Positions 26,812 to 37,102 of a DNA stretch of 64,000 nt are shown here, piece by piece; position 1 is the first letter of the stretch, and each line of letters begins with the position of its first letter. This DNA is from an uncultured Pelagibacteraceae bacterium. Lineage in GTDB: Bacteria; Pseudomonadota; Alphaproteobacteria; Pelagibacterales; Pelagibacteraceae. Below the pieces are notes generated by a model. It had not been told where the DNA came from and made no database searches. It saw nothing but the letters and a program-made list of their open reading frames with translations. The position numbers and the translations under genes were made by a program. Location: the NCBI GenBank assembly GCA_902527415.1, contig CABZPD010000001.1, positions 1 through 64,000 on the forward strand. Direction: 5' to 3'.

Positions 26812-27317
26812 TTATATTTTTTTATCCAATTAATAAAATTTTTATCCTCAAAATCAATTGAACCTATTACTCTAGCAAATTCTTGGCCCTTTTTATTAAT
26901 TAGAATTGTTGTAGGGACACCTCTTAAAGAAAACATTTTTGCTAATGTAGTAGGTGGATCAAAATAAGGTTCAAAATTTTTAATGTTAAGATCTACAAAA
27001 AATTTATTTACTTTGTCTAAATTTTCTTTCCCAATATTAATTGCGAAAATTTTTATATTATCCAATTCTGGGTTGGCTTGTAGTTTATCTAAAGATGGCA
27101 TTTCTTCTTTACAAGGTTCACACCAAGTCGCCCAAAAATTTAATATCAATAAATTCCCCATATATTCATTGATATTAATTTTTTGATCATTTTTGTCTAA
27201 AAAAATAACATTATCATGTGTTTTTGGTATTTTATGGATTACAATATTTTTAATACCAGGTAGTTCTTCAGCTACAACGTTTGTTATCAAAAAAATAAAT
27301 ATTATTAAAAATCTCAT
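26808..27317 (-). CDS. TlpA-like thioredoxin-fold protein
   Basis: LILNFWATWCEPCKEEMPSLDKL, RGVPTTILINKKG. Confidence 0.9.
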   Translation of the reverse strand: MRFLIIFIFLITNVVAEELPGIKNIVIHKIPKTHDNVIFLDKNDQKININEYMGNLLILNFWATWCEPCKEEMPSLDKLQANPELDNIKIFAINIGKENLDKVNKFFVDLNIKNFEPYFDPPTTLAKMFSLRGVPTTILINKKGQEFARVIGSIDFEDKNFINWIKKYN

Positions 27318-27340
27318 GTTAATAGGTATAATTAAATATC

Positions 27341-28732
27341 ATGGCAAAAAATAAAAACAACCAAGCAATCTGGAACACACGGATAAAAAAAAATGCATCA
27401 AGTTTGTTTCAAAAAGTCGGTAATTCAATAGATGTTGATAAAAGACTTTATAAAGAAGATATTCAAGGATCCATTGCCCATGTTGAGATGCTTTTTAAAC
27501 AAAAAATAATTTCATTCAAAATAAAAAATAAAATTGTTTATGGACTTACAAAAATTGATAAGGAGATAACAAACAATAAATTTGAGTTTAATAAAAAATA
27601 TGAAGATATTCATATGAATATCGAAAAGAGACTTTTTCAAATTATAGGAGAAGAAGCTGGCTACGTTCACACTGCAAGATCAAGAAATGATCAAGTAATT
27701 ACTGATTTTAAAATTTGGATGAAAAATTCAACCAACGAAATAAATAATAACATTAATAAAGTTATTAAGAGTACAATTAAGTTAGCTGAAAAAAACGTTG
27801 AGACTATTATGCCTGGATTTACACATCTTAAAAATGCTCAAGCTATTTCTTTTGCACATTATTTAATGTCTTATGTAGAAATGTTTAATAGAGACAAAAA
27901 GAGATTTTCTAATAATTTAGACGGTTTAAATGAAAATCCTTTAGGTGTTGCTGCTTTAGCGGGAACATCATTTAATATAGATAGAAATTATACAACCAAA
28001 AAACTTGGTTTTAAAATACCTACAAATAATTCTATTGATACAGTTTCAGATAGAGATTTTGTTTTAGATTTTTTATATGCTTCATCTGTGTGTGCTATGC
28101 ATATTTCTAGAATTGCTGAAGAGTTAATTATTTGGAATTCAGATGCTTTTAACTTGATCAATTTATCTGATAAAGTTGTTACCGGATCTTCTATAATGCC
28201 TCAAAAGAAAAATCCTGATCTTTTAGAGTACTTGCGTGGAAAATCAGGAAACGCTTATGGAAATTTATTTTCAATGCTTACAATCTTAAAAGGTTTACCA
28301 TTATCTTACTTTAAAGATCTACAAGATGATAAAGAGATAGTTTTCAAATCTAACGACAATCTAAATAATTGTTTAAAAATTTTTGATGAAATACTAAAAA
28401 ATTGTAATCCAAATAAGAGTAAAATGTTGGAACTTGCTAATTCTGGATACACTACAGCAACTGATTTAGCTGACTATCTTGTAAAAAATCACTCAATGTC
28501 TTTTAGAAAAGCATATCAAAAAACTGCTGCAGTAGTTAATTTTGCTGAAAAAAGAAAAAAAAAATTAAATGAGTTGACTTTAAAAGAATTAAGAAAAATC
28601 GAACCTAAACTTAAAGATGACGTATTAAAAGTATTTAATTTAAAAAATTCAATTAATTCGAAAAAATCTTATGGTGGAACTTCTTTTGATAATATCAAAA
28701 AAATGATAATGAAATATAAAAAAGATAAATGA
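27341..28732 (+). CDS. argH: Argininosuccinate lyase
   Basis: HTARSRNDQV, GSSIMPQKKNPDLLE. Confidence 0.97.
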   Translation: MAKNKNNQAIWNTRIKKNASSLFQKVGNSIDVDKRLYKEDIQGSIAHVEMLFKQKIISFKIKNKIVYGLTKIDKEITNNKFEFNKKYEDIHMNIEKRLFQIIGEEAGYVHTARSRNDQVITDFKIWMKNSTNEINNNINKVIKSTIKLAEKNVETIMPGFTHLKNAQAISFAHYLMSYVEMFNRDKKRFSNNLDGLNENPLGVAALAGTSFNIDRNYTTKKLGFKIPTNNSIDTVSDRDFVLDFLYASSVCAMHISRIAEELIIWNSDAFNLINLSDKVVTGSSIMPQKKNPDLLEYLRGKSGNAYGNLFSMLTILKGLPLSYFKDLQDDKEIVFKSNDNLNNCLKIFDEILKNCNPNKSKMLELANSGYTTATDLADYLVKNHSMSFRKAYQKTAAVVNFAEKRKKKLNELTLKELRKIEPKLKDDVLKVFNLKNSINSKKSYGGTSFDNIKKMIMKYKKDK

Positions 28733-28860
28733 TTAAAAAATTTACTATAATTATATTGTTATTTTGTGCAGTTATTTCTTGCGGAAAGAAAGGTGATCCT
28801 AAATACGTAGATCCAGATAAAAAAGCAGAAATAAAAGAAGTTTCAGTTATCTTAGCTTAA
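28729..28860 (+). CDS. 43-aa LptM/YifL-like lipoprotein (MIKKFTIIILLFCAVISCGKKGDPKYVDPDKKAEIKEVSVILA)
   Basis: Lipobox-type signal (AVISC) and CGKKGDP motif; ATGA overlap with argH and TAATG overlap with lysA. Confidence 0.88.
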   Translation: MIKKFTIIILLFCAVISCGKKGDPKYVDPDKKAEIKEVSVILA

Positions 28861-30074
28861 TGAAATACATAAATAGAAGATTAACAATAGAAAAAATTAG
28901 TCTCCAAAAAATTGCAAATAAATTTGGGACTCCATTTTATTCTTACTCCTATTCTAAATTGAGAGAAAATATTAATAATTTTAAAAAAAACTTCAGATCT
29001 TTTTCACCACTTATCTGCTTTGCAGTTAAATCCAACACAAATGTTAATATAATCAAAGAAATTAAAAAATTTGGATTAGGTGCTGATGTTGTTTCAGTAG
29101 GAGAATTGATGATGGCACTAAAAGCAGGAATTAATCCAAGCAAAATAGTATTTTCTGGTGTTGGTAAAACAACAAGTGAAATCAACTTTGCTATTAATAA
29201 AAAAATTTTACTTATAAACGCTGAGTCTTTGAGTGAAATAAAAGAAATAAATCGAATAGCAAAATCAAAAAATAAAAAAATAAAAATTGGTGTAAGACTA
29301 AACCCAAATACAGATGCAAAAACATTAAGTCAAATATCCACTGGGAAAAAAGAAAATAAATTTGGTGTAAATAAAAATACATTTTATGAAATTATAAATT
29401 ATTGTAAGAATTCAAAAAATATTGAATTAAAATGTCTAAGCGTTCATATAGGTAGTCAAATTTTAGACCATAAACCTTATGAAAAAATGCTTAAAGCGGT
29501 CAGTCAAATTCTCAATAAAACAAATCATAAATTTGAATTTATAGATTTAGGTGGAGGTATGGGCATTACTTACACTGATAAAAATAAAAAACTTAATTAT
29601 AAAAAATACAACACAGCAATTCTTAAATTTTTAAGAAAACATAAAGTTAAAATTATATTTGAGCCAGGTAGATCAATTATTGGCAATACCGGGACATTAG
29701 TGTCAAAAATAATCTATATAAAAGATAGCGGAAGTAAAAAATTTATAATTTTAGATGCAGCAATGAACGATTTAATGAGACCTGCTCTGTATGGTGCGTT
29801 TCATAAAACTTTACCTGTTACAAAATCTAACAAAACATCGAAAAAACCATATGAATTTGTAGGTCCTATTTGTGAAAGTACAGATAAATTTGTTACATTA
29901 AAAAAATTTCAAGTGTTGAATGAAAAAGATTTAATAGCAATATGTGATGTGGGAGCTTATGGAATGTCACTAAGCTCAAATTATAATTTAAGACCTAAAC
30001 CAATAGAATTACTAATAAAGGGATCAAAAATTAAAGTAATAAGAAAAAGACAAAAGCATAAAGATATAATTTAG
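28860..30074 (+). CDS. lysA: Diaminopimelate decarboxylase
   Basis: CFAVKSNTNVNIIK, SVHIGSQI, EPGRSIIGNTG. Confidence 0.96.
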   Translation: MKYINRRLTIEKISLQKIANKFGTPFYSYSYSKLRENINNFKKNFRSFSPLICFAVKSNTNVNIIKEIKKFGLGADVVSVGELMMALKAGINPSKIVFSGVGKTTSEINFAINKKILLINAESLSEIKEINRIAKSKNKKIKIGVRLNPNTDAKTLSQISTGKKENKFGVNKNTFYEIINYCKNSKNIELKCLSVHIGSQILDHKPYEKMLKAVSQILNKTNHKFEFIDLGGGMGITYTDKNKKLNYKKYNTAILKFLRKHKVKIIFEPGRSIIGNTGTLVSKIIYIKDSGSKKFIILDAAMNDLMRPALYGAFHKTLPVTKSNKTSKKPYEFVGPICESTDKFVTLKKFQVLNEKDLIAICDVGAYGMSLSSNYNLRPKPIELLIKGSKIKVIRKRQKHKDII

Positions 30075-30077
30075 CTT

Positions 30078-30788
30078 TTGACAAAAATGATAAGAAACTT
30101 TTTATTTTCAATATTGTTTTTCACTGGAATCATTTTTATTTCGATAATTTTTTTACCATCATTTTTTTTGTCTAAACAGGTTGTTTTGATTGGGGGTAAG
30201 TTAATGGGTCATTGGGCCAGTTTTTGTTTAAGATTTGTTCTTTCGGTAAAAATTTCAATCAAAGGAAGAGAAAATATTATTAATAATGAAAAATTTTTTA
30301 TAGCAGCATCTCATCAATCAATGTTTGAAACTTTTTACTTACAAACAATCTTTAACTCACCTGTGTTTATTTTAAAAAAAGAATTATTGTTAATTCCAAT
30401 TTTTGGTTGGTACTTAAAAAAAATAGGATCAATTTCAATAAAAAGAAACAAAGTTACAAAAGATAACTTGGGTTTTTTTGATGATATTTCAAAAATGATG
30501 GCTACTTCTCATAGACCTTTGATTATTTTTCCTCAAGGAACTAGAGTTCTTCCAGATGAAAGACCACCTTTTAAAAAAGGTGCTTCGAGAATTTATGAAG
30601 AGCTAAATGTTGCTTGTCAGCCAGTTGCAATTAACTCTGGATATGTGTGGCCTAAAAAAGGTAAAAAGAAATCTAATAAAACAATTACAATCTCTATTTT
30701 AAAACCAATTCCTTCTGGGTTAACAAAGGAAAATTTTATTCAAATTCTTGAAAAAAATATTTATTCAGAGTTAGACTTAATTAATTAG
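30078..30788 (+). CDS. plsC: 1-acyl-sn-glycerol-3-phosphate acyltransferase
   Basis: AASHQSMFETF, FPQGTRVLPDE; start may be the downstream ATG at 30087. Confidence 0.9.
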   Translation: MTKMIRNFLFSILFFTGIIFISIIFLPSFFLSKQVVLIGGKLMGHWASFCLRFVLSVKISIKGRENIINNEKFFIAASHQSMFETFYLQTIFNSPVFILKKELLLIPIFGWYLKKIGSISIKRNKVTKDNLGFFDDISKMMATSHRPLIIFPQGTRVLPDERPPFKKGASRIYEELNVACQPVAINSGYVWPKKGKKKSNKTITISILKPIPSGLTKENFIQILEKNIYSELDLIN

Positions 30789-31897
30789 CCCTTCATAGGC
30801 ATAACAACAAAAATACTATCGAAATCACCTGGATCTTTTATCAATGCTGGTGAACCAGTATCATTAAAAAAAATTTCAACTCTATCTCCATCTAGTTGTG
30901 AAGCAACATCTATCAAATATCTAGAGTTAAAACTTATCTCTAAATCATGATCAAACTTAACAGTTAAAGTTTCTTTACCATCACCACTGTTAGTATTATT
31001 TACTGACAGATCTAAAGTGTCTTTAGATAAATTGAATTTCACACCATCTTTTTTATCTAATGAAACAGAAGCTACTCTATCAACTGAATTTAAAAATAAT
31101 TTTAAGTCTATTTCTAATTTTTTTTGATTATTTTTAGGTATAACTTGAATGTAATTAGGAAATTTTCCATCAATAAGTTTTGAAATTAAAATACTATTAT
31201 TTAATTCAAATTTTATTTTTGATTTAACATTTGAAACTTTCACATCTCCATCATAGCTATCTAATAAGGAGCAAAGTTGAAAAATTGTTTTTTTGGGTAA
31301 GATTATTGGATCAAAATCAATTTTTTCCTCTAATCGAATTTTTGAAATAGACATTCTATGACTATCAGTTGCAACTGCTGTTAAATAATTTTTATCTTCA
31401 ACTTCTGTTTGATGAAAATAAATTCCACTTAGGTAATGCCTTGTTTCGTCATTAGAGACTGAAAATTTACACTTATTTAATAATTTCAATAATTGTTTTG
31501 ATTTAATTATAAATTCATTTTGATTAAAATTTTCATCTGTCAATGGAAACTCTGTTGCACTTATGCAATTCAAATTAAAAATAGATTTTTCAGACTCTAC
31601 TTGTAATTTACTTATATCTGTTAGAGAAAGATTTATTTTTTTTCCTGAGTTAAACTTTCTTATAATATCATACATGATTGAGGAAGTTGTAGTTGTTTTG
31701 CCCTCCTCTAGAATTTCTACGTTATTTAATTGATGTATAAATATTAAATCTAGATCAGTCGCAGTGATAGTAAGTTTTGAATTGCTTACATCTAACAAAA
31801 TATTAGAAAGTATTGGTAATGTACTTCTTTTTTCAATAACTCCTTGACAATAATTTAATGCTTGCTGAAGATCCTGTTGATTAACGTTAAATTTCAT
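30785..31897 (-). CDS. dnaN: DNA polymerase III beta subunit
   Basis: Beta clamp fold sequence; C-terminal SPALIKDPGDFDSIFVVMPMKG; downstream of dnaA. Confidence 0.97.
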   Translation of the reverse strand: MKFNVNQQDLQQALNYCQGVIEKRSTLPILSNILLDVSNSKLTITATDLDLIFIHQLNNVEILEEGKTTTTSSIMYDIIRKFNSGKKINLSLTDISKLQVESEKSIFNLNCISATEFPLTDENFNQNEFIIKSKQLLKLLNKCKFSVSNDETRHYLSGIYFHQTEVEDKNYLTAVATDSHRMSISKIRLEEKIDFDPIILPKKTIFQLCSLLDSYDGDVKVSNVKSKIKFELNNSILISKLIDGKFPNYIQVIPKNNQKKLEIDLKLFLNSVDRVASVSLDKKDGVKFNLSKDTLDLSVNNTNSGDGKETLTVKFDHDLEISFNSRYLIDVASQLDGDRVEIFFNDTGSPALIKDPGDFDSIFVVMPMKG

Positions 31898-33305
31898 TTT
31901 CTTTATTATTATATAAAATCTGGTTTTTTAATTTATTGATATTATCAACCATCTCAGGATCTTTTTCTTTTATCTTTTCAATAGTTTTTACTGAATGAAT
32001 TATTGTTGTATGGTCTCTGTTAGAAAATTCCCTTCCAATTTCAGGTAATGATTTAGAAGTCAAAATTTTAGTTAAATAAATTGCTGTTTGTCTAGGTCTT
32101 ACTAAATATCTTGATCTTCTAGATGATAACATTTCATTTTTGCTGATTTTGAAAAACTTACAAACAATTGTCTGAATTAGATCTATTGTAACCTTATTTT
32201 CTGCTAAATTTAATAAATCCTTTAAAACTACTTTAGTTTCAGCAAGATTTGGAACTTTGTTGTAAATTCTTGAAAATGAAACAACTCTGTTTATTGCACC
32301 AACTAATTCCCTTATACTTCCAGTTATTTCATTACTTATAAAATCTTGAATTTCTCTAGAAACTTGTAATTGTTCAGAATACAAAGCATTCAATTCTCCA
32401 GTTTTTTTTTCAACTATTTTTTTTCTTAGCTCAAGATCGGGCTTTTGAATATCAACAACTAATCCACCAGAAAATCTTGATTTAATTCTTTCTTGAATCC
32501 TTGATAATTTGTTTGGTGCTCGATCAGCTGATACAATTATTTGAGATCCCTTATCAAGTAATGCATTAAATGTATGAAAGAACTCCTCCTGCATAGCCTC
32601 TTTTCCACTTATAAACTGGATATCATCGATTAATAAAATATCTGTATTTCTAAAATATTCTTTAAACTTAACCATGTCGTTTGATTTAATTGATTTTACA
32701 AACTGATACATGAAACGTTCGGCAGAAATAAACATTACTTTATTATTTTTTTTAAGCTCTAAGCCTATTGAATTTAATAAGTGGGTTTTTCCCATTCCAA
32801 CACCACCATAAATATAAAGTGGATTATAATGAGATATATTTTCTGAAACTTTTAAAGAAGCTTCGTATGCTAATTTATTACTTGAACCTGTTATAAAATT
32901 ATCAAATCTTTTATTTGGGTCAATTCGATTATACTGAAGATAAGAGTCTTTTATAAATGAAACATTTTCATTAGTATTATTTTCTTTAATACTATTTTCT
33001 TTTAAAGTGATATCTTGAGCTTTTTCAACTATTTTGAACTCAATTCTAATTATGTCTTTTTTATATACTTTAATTATTTGTAATATTTGGTCTAAATACC
33101 TTGATGTAATCCAATCTCTAATAAATCTTGTTGGAACTGATAATAATAAGTAATTATTGAATTCCTCTAAAAAAGAAATCTTTTTTAACCAACTCTCATA
33201 AACTTCTAAGCCGAGTTTATTTTTCATTTCACTCTGTACTTGCTTCCATTCAAAGCCTTCAGAGGAAAAATTATTAATATTTTTTGTGTTTGTTAATTTA
33301 TTCAT
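31887..33305 (-). CDS. dnaA: Chromosomal replication initiator DnaA
   Basis: NPLYIYGGVGMGKTHLLNSIG, DVLLIDDIQF-like, C-terminal RPRQTAIYLTK...GREFSNRDHTTIIHSV. Confidence 0.98.
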   Translation of the reverse strand: MNKLTNTKNINNFSSEGFEWKQVQSEMKNKLGLEVYESWLKKISFLEEFNNYLLLSVPTRFIRDWITSRYLDQILQIIKVYKKDIIRIEFKIVEKAQDITLKENSIKENNTNENVSFIKDSYLQYNRIDPNKRFDNFITGSSNKLAYEASLKVSENISHYNPLYIYGGVGMGKTHLLNSIGLELKKNNKVMFISAERFMYQFVKSIKSNDMVKFKEYFRNTDILLIDDIQFISGKEAMQEEFFHTFNALLDKGSQIIVSADRAPNKLSRIQERIKSRFSGGLVVDIQKPDLELRKKIVEKKTGELNALYSEQLQVSREIQDFISNEITGSIRELVGAINRVVSFSRIYNKVPNLAETKVVLKDLLNLAENKVTIDLIQTIVCKFFKISKNEMLSSRRSRYLVRPRQTAIYLTKILTSKSLPEIGREFSNRDHTTIIHSVKTIEKIKEKDPEMVDNINKLKNQILYNNKENEI

Positions 33306-33450
33306 AACTTAAGGGGAAATCCCAGTTAGAACGATTTAAAAAAATTTGCAACAAGTTAATAAGAAAAATAAAAAAAAAATAAAATCTATGATTGTGATTT
33401 ATAATTTTGCAGATTAATTTTATTTTAGATCTAAAATTAAAATTTAAAAT

Positions 33451-33514
33451 TGAATCAAATATAGATTGAATCAATAAATTGATTGAATTAGAACTGAATC
33501 AAACATAGATTGAA
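33451..33514. repeat. Two direct repeats TGAATCAAAYATAGATTGAA upstream of dnaA
   Basis: 20-mers at 33451-33470 and 33495-33514 differ at one base. Confidence 0.7.
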
Positions 33515-33617
33515 AGAAAGTAATCCAAGTATTTACTAAATCTAAATGTGGTAACTTAAGACAAATCTTAAATATATAATGTAGATATCAGGAGTTGTTT
33601 AAAAACTAAGCTAACGT

Positions 33618-33878
33618 TTAGATTGCAGCTATTTTTTTGGTAATTCTAGAAACGTTTCTAGAAGCATTTTGTTTTTTTATTATTCCTGTTTTAGCAATTT
33701 TCATCAACTCAGAGTTTAACTTTGGTAAAAATTTTAGAGCTTCTTCTTTCTTCTTACTGTCAATTAGAAGGTTCATTTTCTTAAGAGCGTTTCTAAACCT
33801 ACTCTTTCTAGCTTTATTTACCGCTGTTTGTTTAGAAATTCTCCTAATTCTCTTAATTGCTGATTTTGTGTTTGCCAT
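33618..33878 (-). CDS. rpsT: 30S ribosomal protein S20
   Basis: MANTKSAIKRIRRISKQTAVNKARKSRFRN; start placed at 33878 rather than the 33950 ORF start. Confidence 0.95.
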   Translation of the reverse strand: MANTKSAIKRIRRISKQTAVNKARKSRFRNALKKMNLLIDSKKKEEALKFLPKLNSELMKIAKTGIIKKQNASRNVSRITKKIAAI

Positions 33879-33928
33879 CTGCGCAGGGGTATAGCTTGAG
33901 AATTTATAGTGGTCAACTAAATATTTAA

Positions 33929-34792
33929 CTATTTTTGACAGGAAACACAAAAAAAAGTTGATCTATTTGATGTTATTTTTTTTTTTATAATACCTTTGCA
34001 CTTCGTGCGCTTACAATTAGCTCCTTCTTGCTGATAAACTTTAAACTCCTTTTGAAAATTACCTTTATTACCTAGGATATCTTTAAAATCTCTTATGCTT
34101 GAACCTCCCATATTAATGGCCTGTTGAAGTATTTTCTTAGAATTTAAAATAATATTTAAACATTCATTTTTATTAAGTCTTTTTGCCTTTTTAAATGGAT
34201 TTATTTTACTAGCAAAAAGAATTTCGCTTGCATAAATATTACCTATCCCAGACACAAATCTCTGGTCAAGTAAGAAACTTTTTATATCCTTATTTTTATT
34301 CTTAAAATAATTAACTAAATAATTTAAGTTAAATTTATCGCTAAAGGGTTCGGGTCCCATTAATTTAAATCTTTTTTTTAAATCTTGATGATTTTTGAAT
34401 ATTTCGAAAAATCCAAAACGTCTTGGATCATTATAAATTACTTTCAAGCTATCAAATACAAACTCTGCATGGTTGTGTTTTTTAGGTAAAAAAGGTGAAT
34501 GATAAAAACTAGTATTCGTAAATTTTTGAGGCTTTTTGTTATTAAGAATATGAATTGTCCCTGACATTCCTAAATGAATTAAACAAAAATCTTCATTTTG
34601 AAAATGGATAATTAAATATTTGGAAAATCTACTAACTTCAATTATTTTTTTATTTTTAAGAAAAGTTTCAAAATCACTTGGTATTTTAAACCTTAAATTC
34701 CTATTTCTAATTATTACTTTTTTTATGCTTTTTTTTTTGATCTTTTTATGAAGGGATTGTCTAACAATTTCTACTTCTGGTAATTCTGGCAT
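33929..34792 (-). CDS. mutM: Formamidopyrimidine-DNA glycosylase
   Basis: MPELPEVEIVRQSL, zinc finger CKRTKCKGIIKKKITSNRSTFFCVSCQK. Confidence 0.97.
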   Translation of the reverse strand: MPELPEVEIVRQSLHKKIKKKSIKKVIIRNRNLRFKIPSDFETFLKNKKIIEVSRFSKYLIIHFQNEDFCLIHLGMSGTIHILNNKKPQKFTNTSFYHSPFLPKKHNHAEFVFDSLKVIYNDPRRFGFFEIFKNHQDLKKRFKLMGPEPFSDKFNLNYLVNYFKNKNKDIKSFLLDQRFVSGIGNIYASEILFASKINPFKKAKRLNKNECLNIILNSKKILQQAINMGGSSIRDFKDILGNKGNFQKEFKVYQQEGANCKRTKCKGIIKKKITSNRSTFFCVSCQK

Positions 34793-34821
34793 TTGATACT
34801 ATATTCAATATATATTTTTTT

Positions 34822-35526
34822 ATGCAACAAAATCTTCAAAATAAAAAAGGACTTGTAGAAAATGTATTTAATCAGGTCTACAACAAATATGACTTAATGA
34901 ATGACTTTATGTCTATGGGTGTACATAGGTATTGGAAAAAAAGTTTAATCAATATGATGAATCCGAGAGTTAGTAGAAAATTAATAGATGTTGCATGTGG
35001 GACGGGGGATGTTGGAAAGTTATTTTTAGATAGCACAAATAAAGAGGCTGAGATTACTTGTGTGGACCCTAATAAAGGAATGGTTAGTCAAGGAAAGCAA
35101 AAATTATCTAATTACAAAAATGTAAAATGGGTTATTTCTCCAGCAGAAAAATTACCAATAACAGACAATTCATTTGATTATTACACTATTAGCTTTGGGC
35201 TAAGAAATACAAAAAATTTAAATAAAGCACTTTCAGAAGCCTATAGAGTTTTAAAGCCTGGCGGACGCTATCTATGTCTGGAATTTTCTAAGATTCAAAA
35301 TTCAAATCTTGATTTTGTGTATAAAAATTACTCAAAACTCATTCCTATTATTGGTCAGTTTGTAGTTGGAGAAAAAGAACCTTACGAGTATTTAATCAAA
35401 AGTATTGAACAATTTATTAATCAAGATGAATTAATAGAGTTGATGGAAAAAAATAATTTTCATAAATGTTCTTATAGAAATCTTTCTGGTGGTATTGTTT
35501 CAATTCATAGTGGTTGGAAAATTTAA
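34822..35526 (+). CDS. ubiE: Ubiquinone/menaquinone methyltransferase
   Basis: DVACGTGDVGKLF, FGLRNTKNLNKAL, LEFSK. Confidence 0.95.
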   Translation: MQQNLQNKKGLVENVFNQVYNKYDLMNDFMSMGVHRYWKKSLINMMNPRVSRKLIDVACGTGDVGKLFLDSTNKEAEITCVDPNKGMVSQGKQKLSNYKNVKWVISPAEKLPITDNSFDYYTISFGLRNTKNLNKALSEAYRVLKPGGRYLCLEFSKIQNSNLDFVYKNYSKLIPIIGQFVVGEKEPYEYLIKSIEQFINQDELIELMEKNNFHKCSYRNLSGGIVSIHSGWKI

Positions 35527-37094
35527 TGATTAAAAAACTTATTACTTTATTTAAATTAGGAAGAAAAATTGCAAAATCAGATATTTTAAAAATTGCATCA
35601 AAATTTAAAAAACCTCCTTTAGCTGTAACAATATTATTCCAAATTTTATCTATTTCATTTGAAAAAAAGGAACAAAATAATTTAATTGAGGATGATGGTG
35701 AAAGATTATCTAGGTCATTAGAATCTATGGGTACAACTTTCATCAAACTTGGGCAATTTCTTGCTACTAGACCAGATATAATCGGAGAAGAATTATCTTT
35801 AAAGCTAGAAAAACTTCAAGATCGATTACCCCCTTTTTCGATTCATGAAGCAAAAGAAATTATTAAAGAAGATCTTGGAGTTGATGCGTTTAATTCAATA
35901 ATTGATTTAAGTGAACCAGTTGCTGCTGCATCAATTGCACAAGTTCATAAAGCAAAAATAAATGACAACGGAACAATTAAAGATGTGGCAATAAAAATCT
36001 TAAGACCAAATATAAAAAAAATATTCAATGAAGAAATAGATGCAATGATGTTATTTGCGTTTATCATTGAGTCATTTGTAAAAAAAACAAAAAGATTAAA
36101 ACTTGTTGAAGTTGTTTTTTTACTTAAAGAAATAACTAATCTTGAAATGGATTTAAGATTCGAAGCTGCTGCAGCTAACGAATATGCTGAAAACACTAAA
36201 AATGATGCTGGATTTAAAGTTCCTGAAATTTATTGGAATTTTACTAGTGAAAATGTAATGACTTTGGATTGGATAGATGGAATTTCAATAAGAGAAGCTG
36301 AGGAGCTAAAGAAAAGAAATTTAGATACTAATAAAATAGCTGAAGATATTATCCAGCATTTTTTAAGACATGCTGTAAGAGACGGTTTTTTTCATGCAGA
36401 TATGCATCAAGGAAATATTTTTGTTGATAATAGTGGTCAAATTGTACCTATAGATTTTGGGATTATGGGCAGGTTAGACAAACTTAGCAAAAGATTTTTA
36501 GCAGAAATTTTATTTGGATTTATTCAAAGAGATTATCGTAAAGTAGCTGAAGTTCACTTAGTAGCAGGATTAGTTCCAAAAGAAGTGCCAATCGATGATC
36601 TAGCTCAAGCTTTGAGATCAATTGGTGAGCCTATATTTGGTCAAGAAGTAAAAGATATTTCAGGAGGTAAATTACTCAAACAATTGTTTGATGTAACAGA
36701 AAAATTTAATATGCAAACTCAACCTCAATTATTAATGTTGCAAAAAACTATGGTAGTTGTTGAAGGTGTAGCAAGAAAGTTAAATCCAAATACAAATATT
36801 TGGACAACTTCAAAGCCTGTACTAGAAAATTGGCTTAAAGAAACAAAAGATCCAATTAATAATTTAAATGAAACTTTAAAAAATACATCTGAAGTGATTA
36901 AACGTTTACCAGAATTTCCTGAGATTATGGATAAAGCAAATCAAGCATTAACGTTTTTAGCTAGTGGTCAAATTCCACAAAATTCAAATTCTTATACCGC
37001 TCTGAATGATAAGAAATCAGAAATGATAGCATTTAGAAATCAATCTATTATTGGTTTATTACTTCTTGTAATTTTTGGCCTTATAGTATTTTAA
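35526..37094 (+). CDS. ubiB: Ubiquinone biosynthesis kinase-like protein
   Basis: SMGTTFIKLGQFLATRPDI, AAASIAQVHKA, HADMHQGNIFV; start MIKKLITL overlapping the ubiE stop. Confidence 0.95.
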   Translation: MIKKLITLFKLGRKIAKSDILKIASKFKKPPLAVTILFQILSISFEKKEQNNLIEDDGERLSRSLESMGTTFIKLGQFLATRPDIIGEELSLKLEKLQDRLPPFSIHEAKEIIKEDLGVDAFNSIIDLSEPVAAASIAQVHKAKINDNGTIKDVAIKILRPNIKKIFNEEIDAMMLFAFIIESFVKKTKRLKLVEVVFLLKEITNLEMDLRFEAAAANEYAENTKNDAGFKVPEIYWNFTSENVMTLDWIDGISIREAEELKKRNLDTNKIAEDIIQHFLRHAVRDGFFHADMHQGNIFVDNSGQIVPIDFGIMGRLDKLSKRFLAEILFGFIQRDYRKVAEVHLVAGLVPKEVPIDDLAQALRSIGEPIFGQEVKDISGGKLLKQLFDVTEKFNMQTQPQLLMLQKTMVVVEGVARKLNPNTNIWTTSKPVLENWLKETKDPINNLNETLKNTSEVIKRLPEFPEIMDKANQALTFLASGQIPQNSNSYTALNDKKSEMIAFRNQSIIGLLLLVIFGLIVF

Positions 37095-37102
37095 TTCTGC
37101 AG

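Noticed and set aside
33618-33950. 110-aa version of rpsT
   Set aside because: N-terminal 24 residues precede the canonical MANTKSAIKR start and overlap mutM; start moved to 33878.
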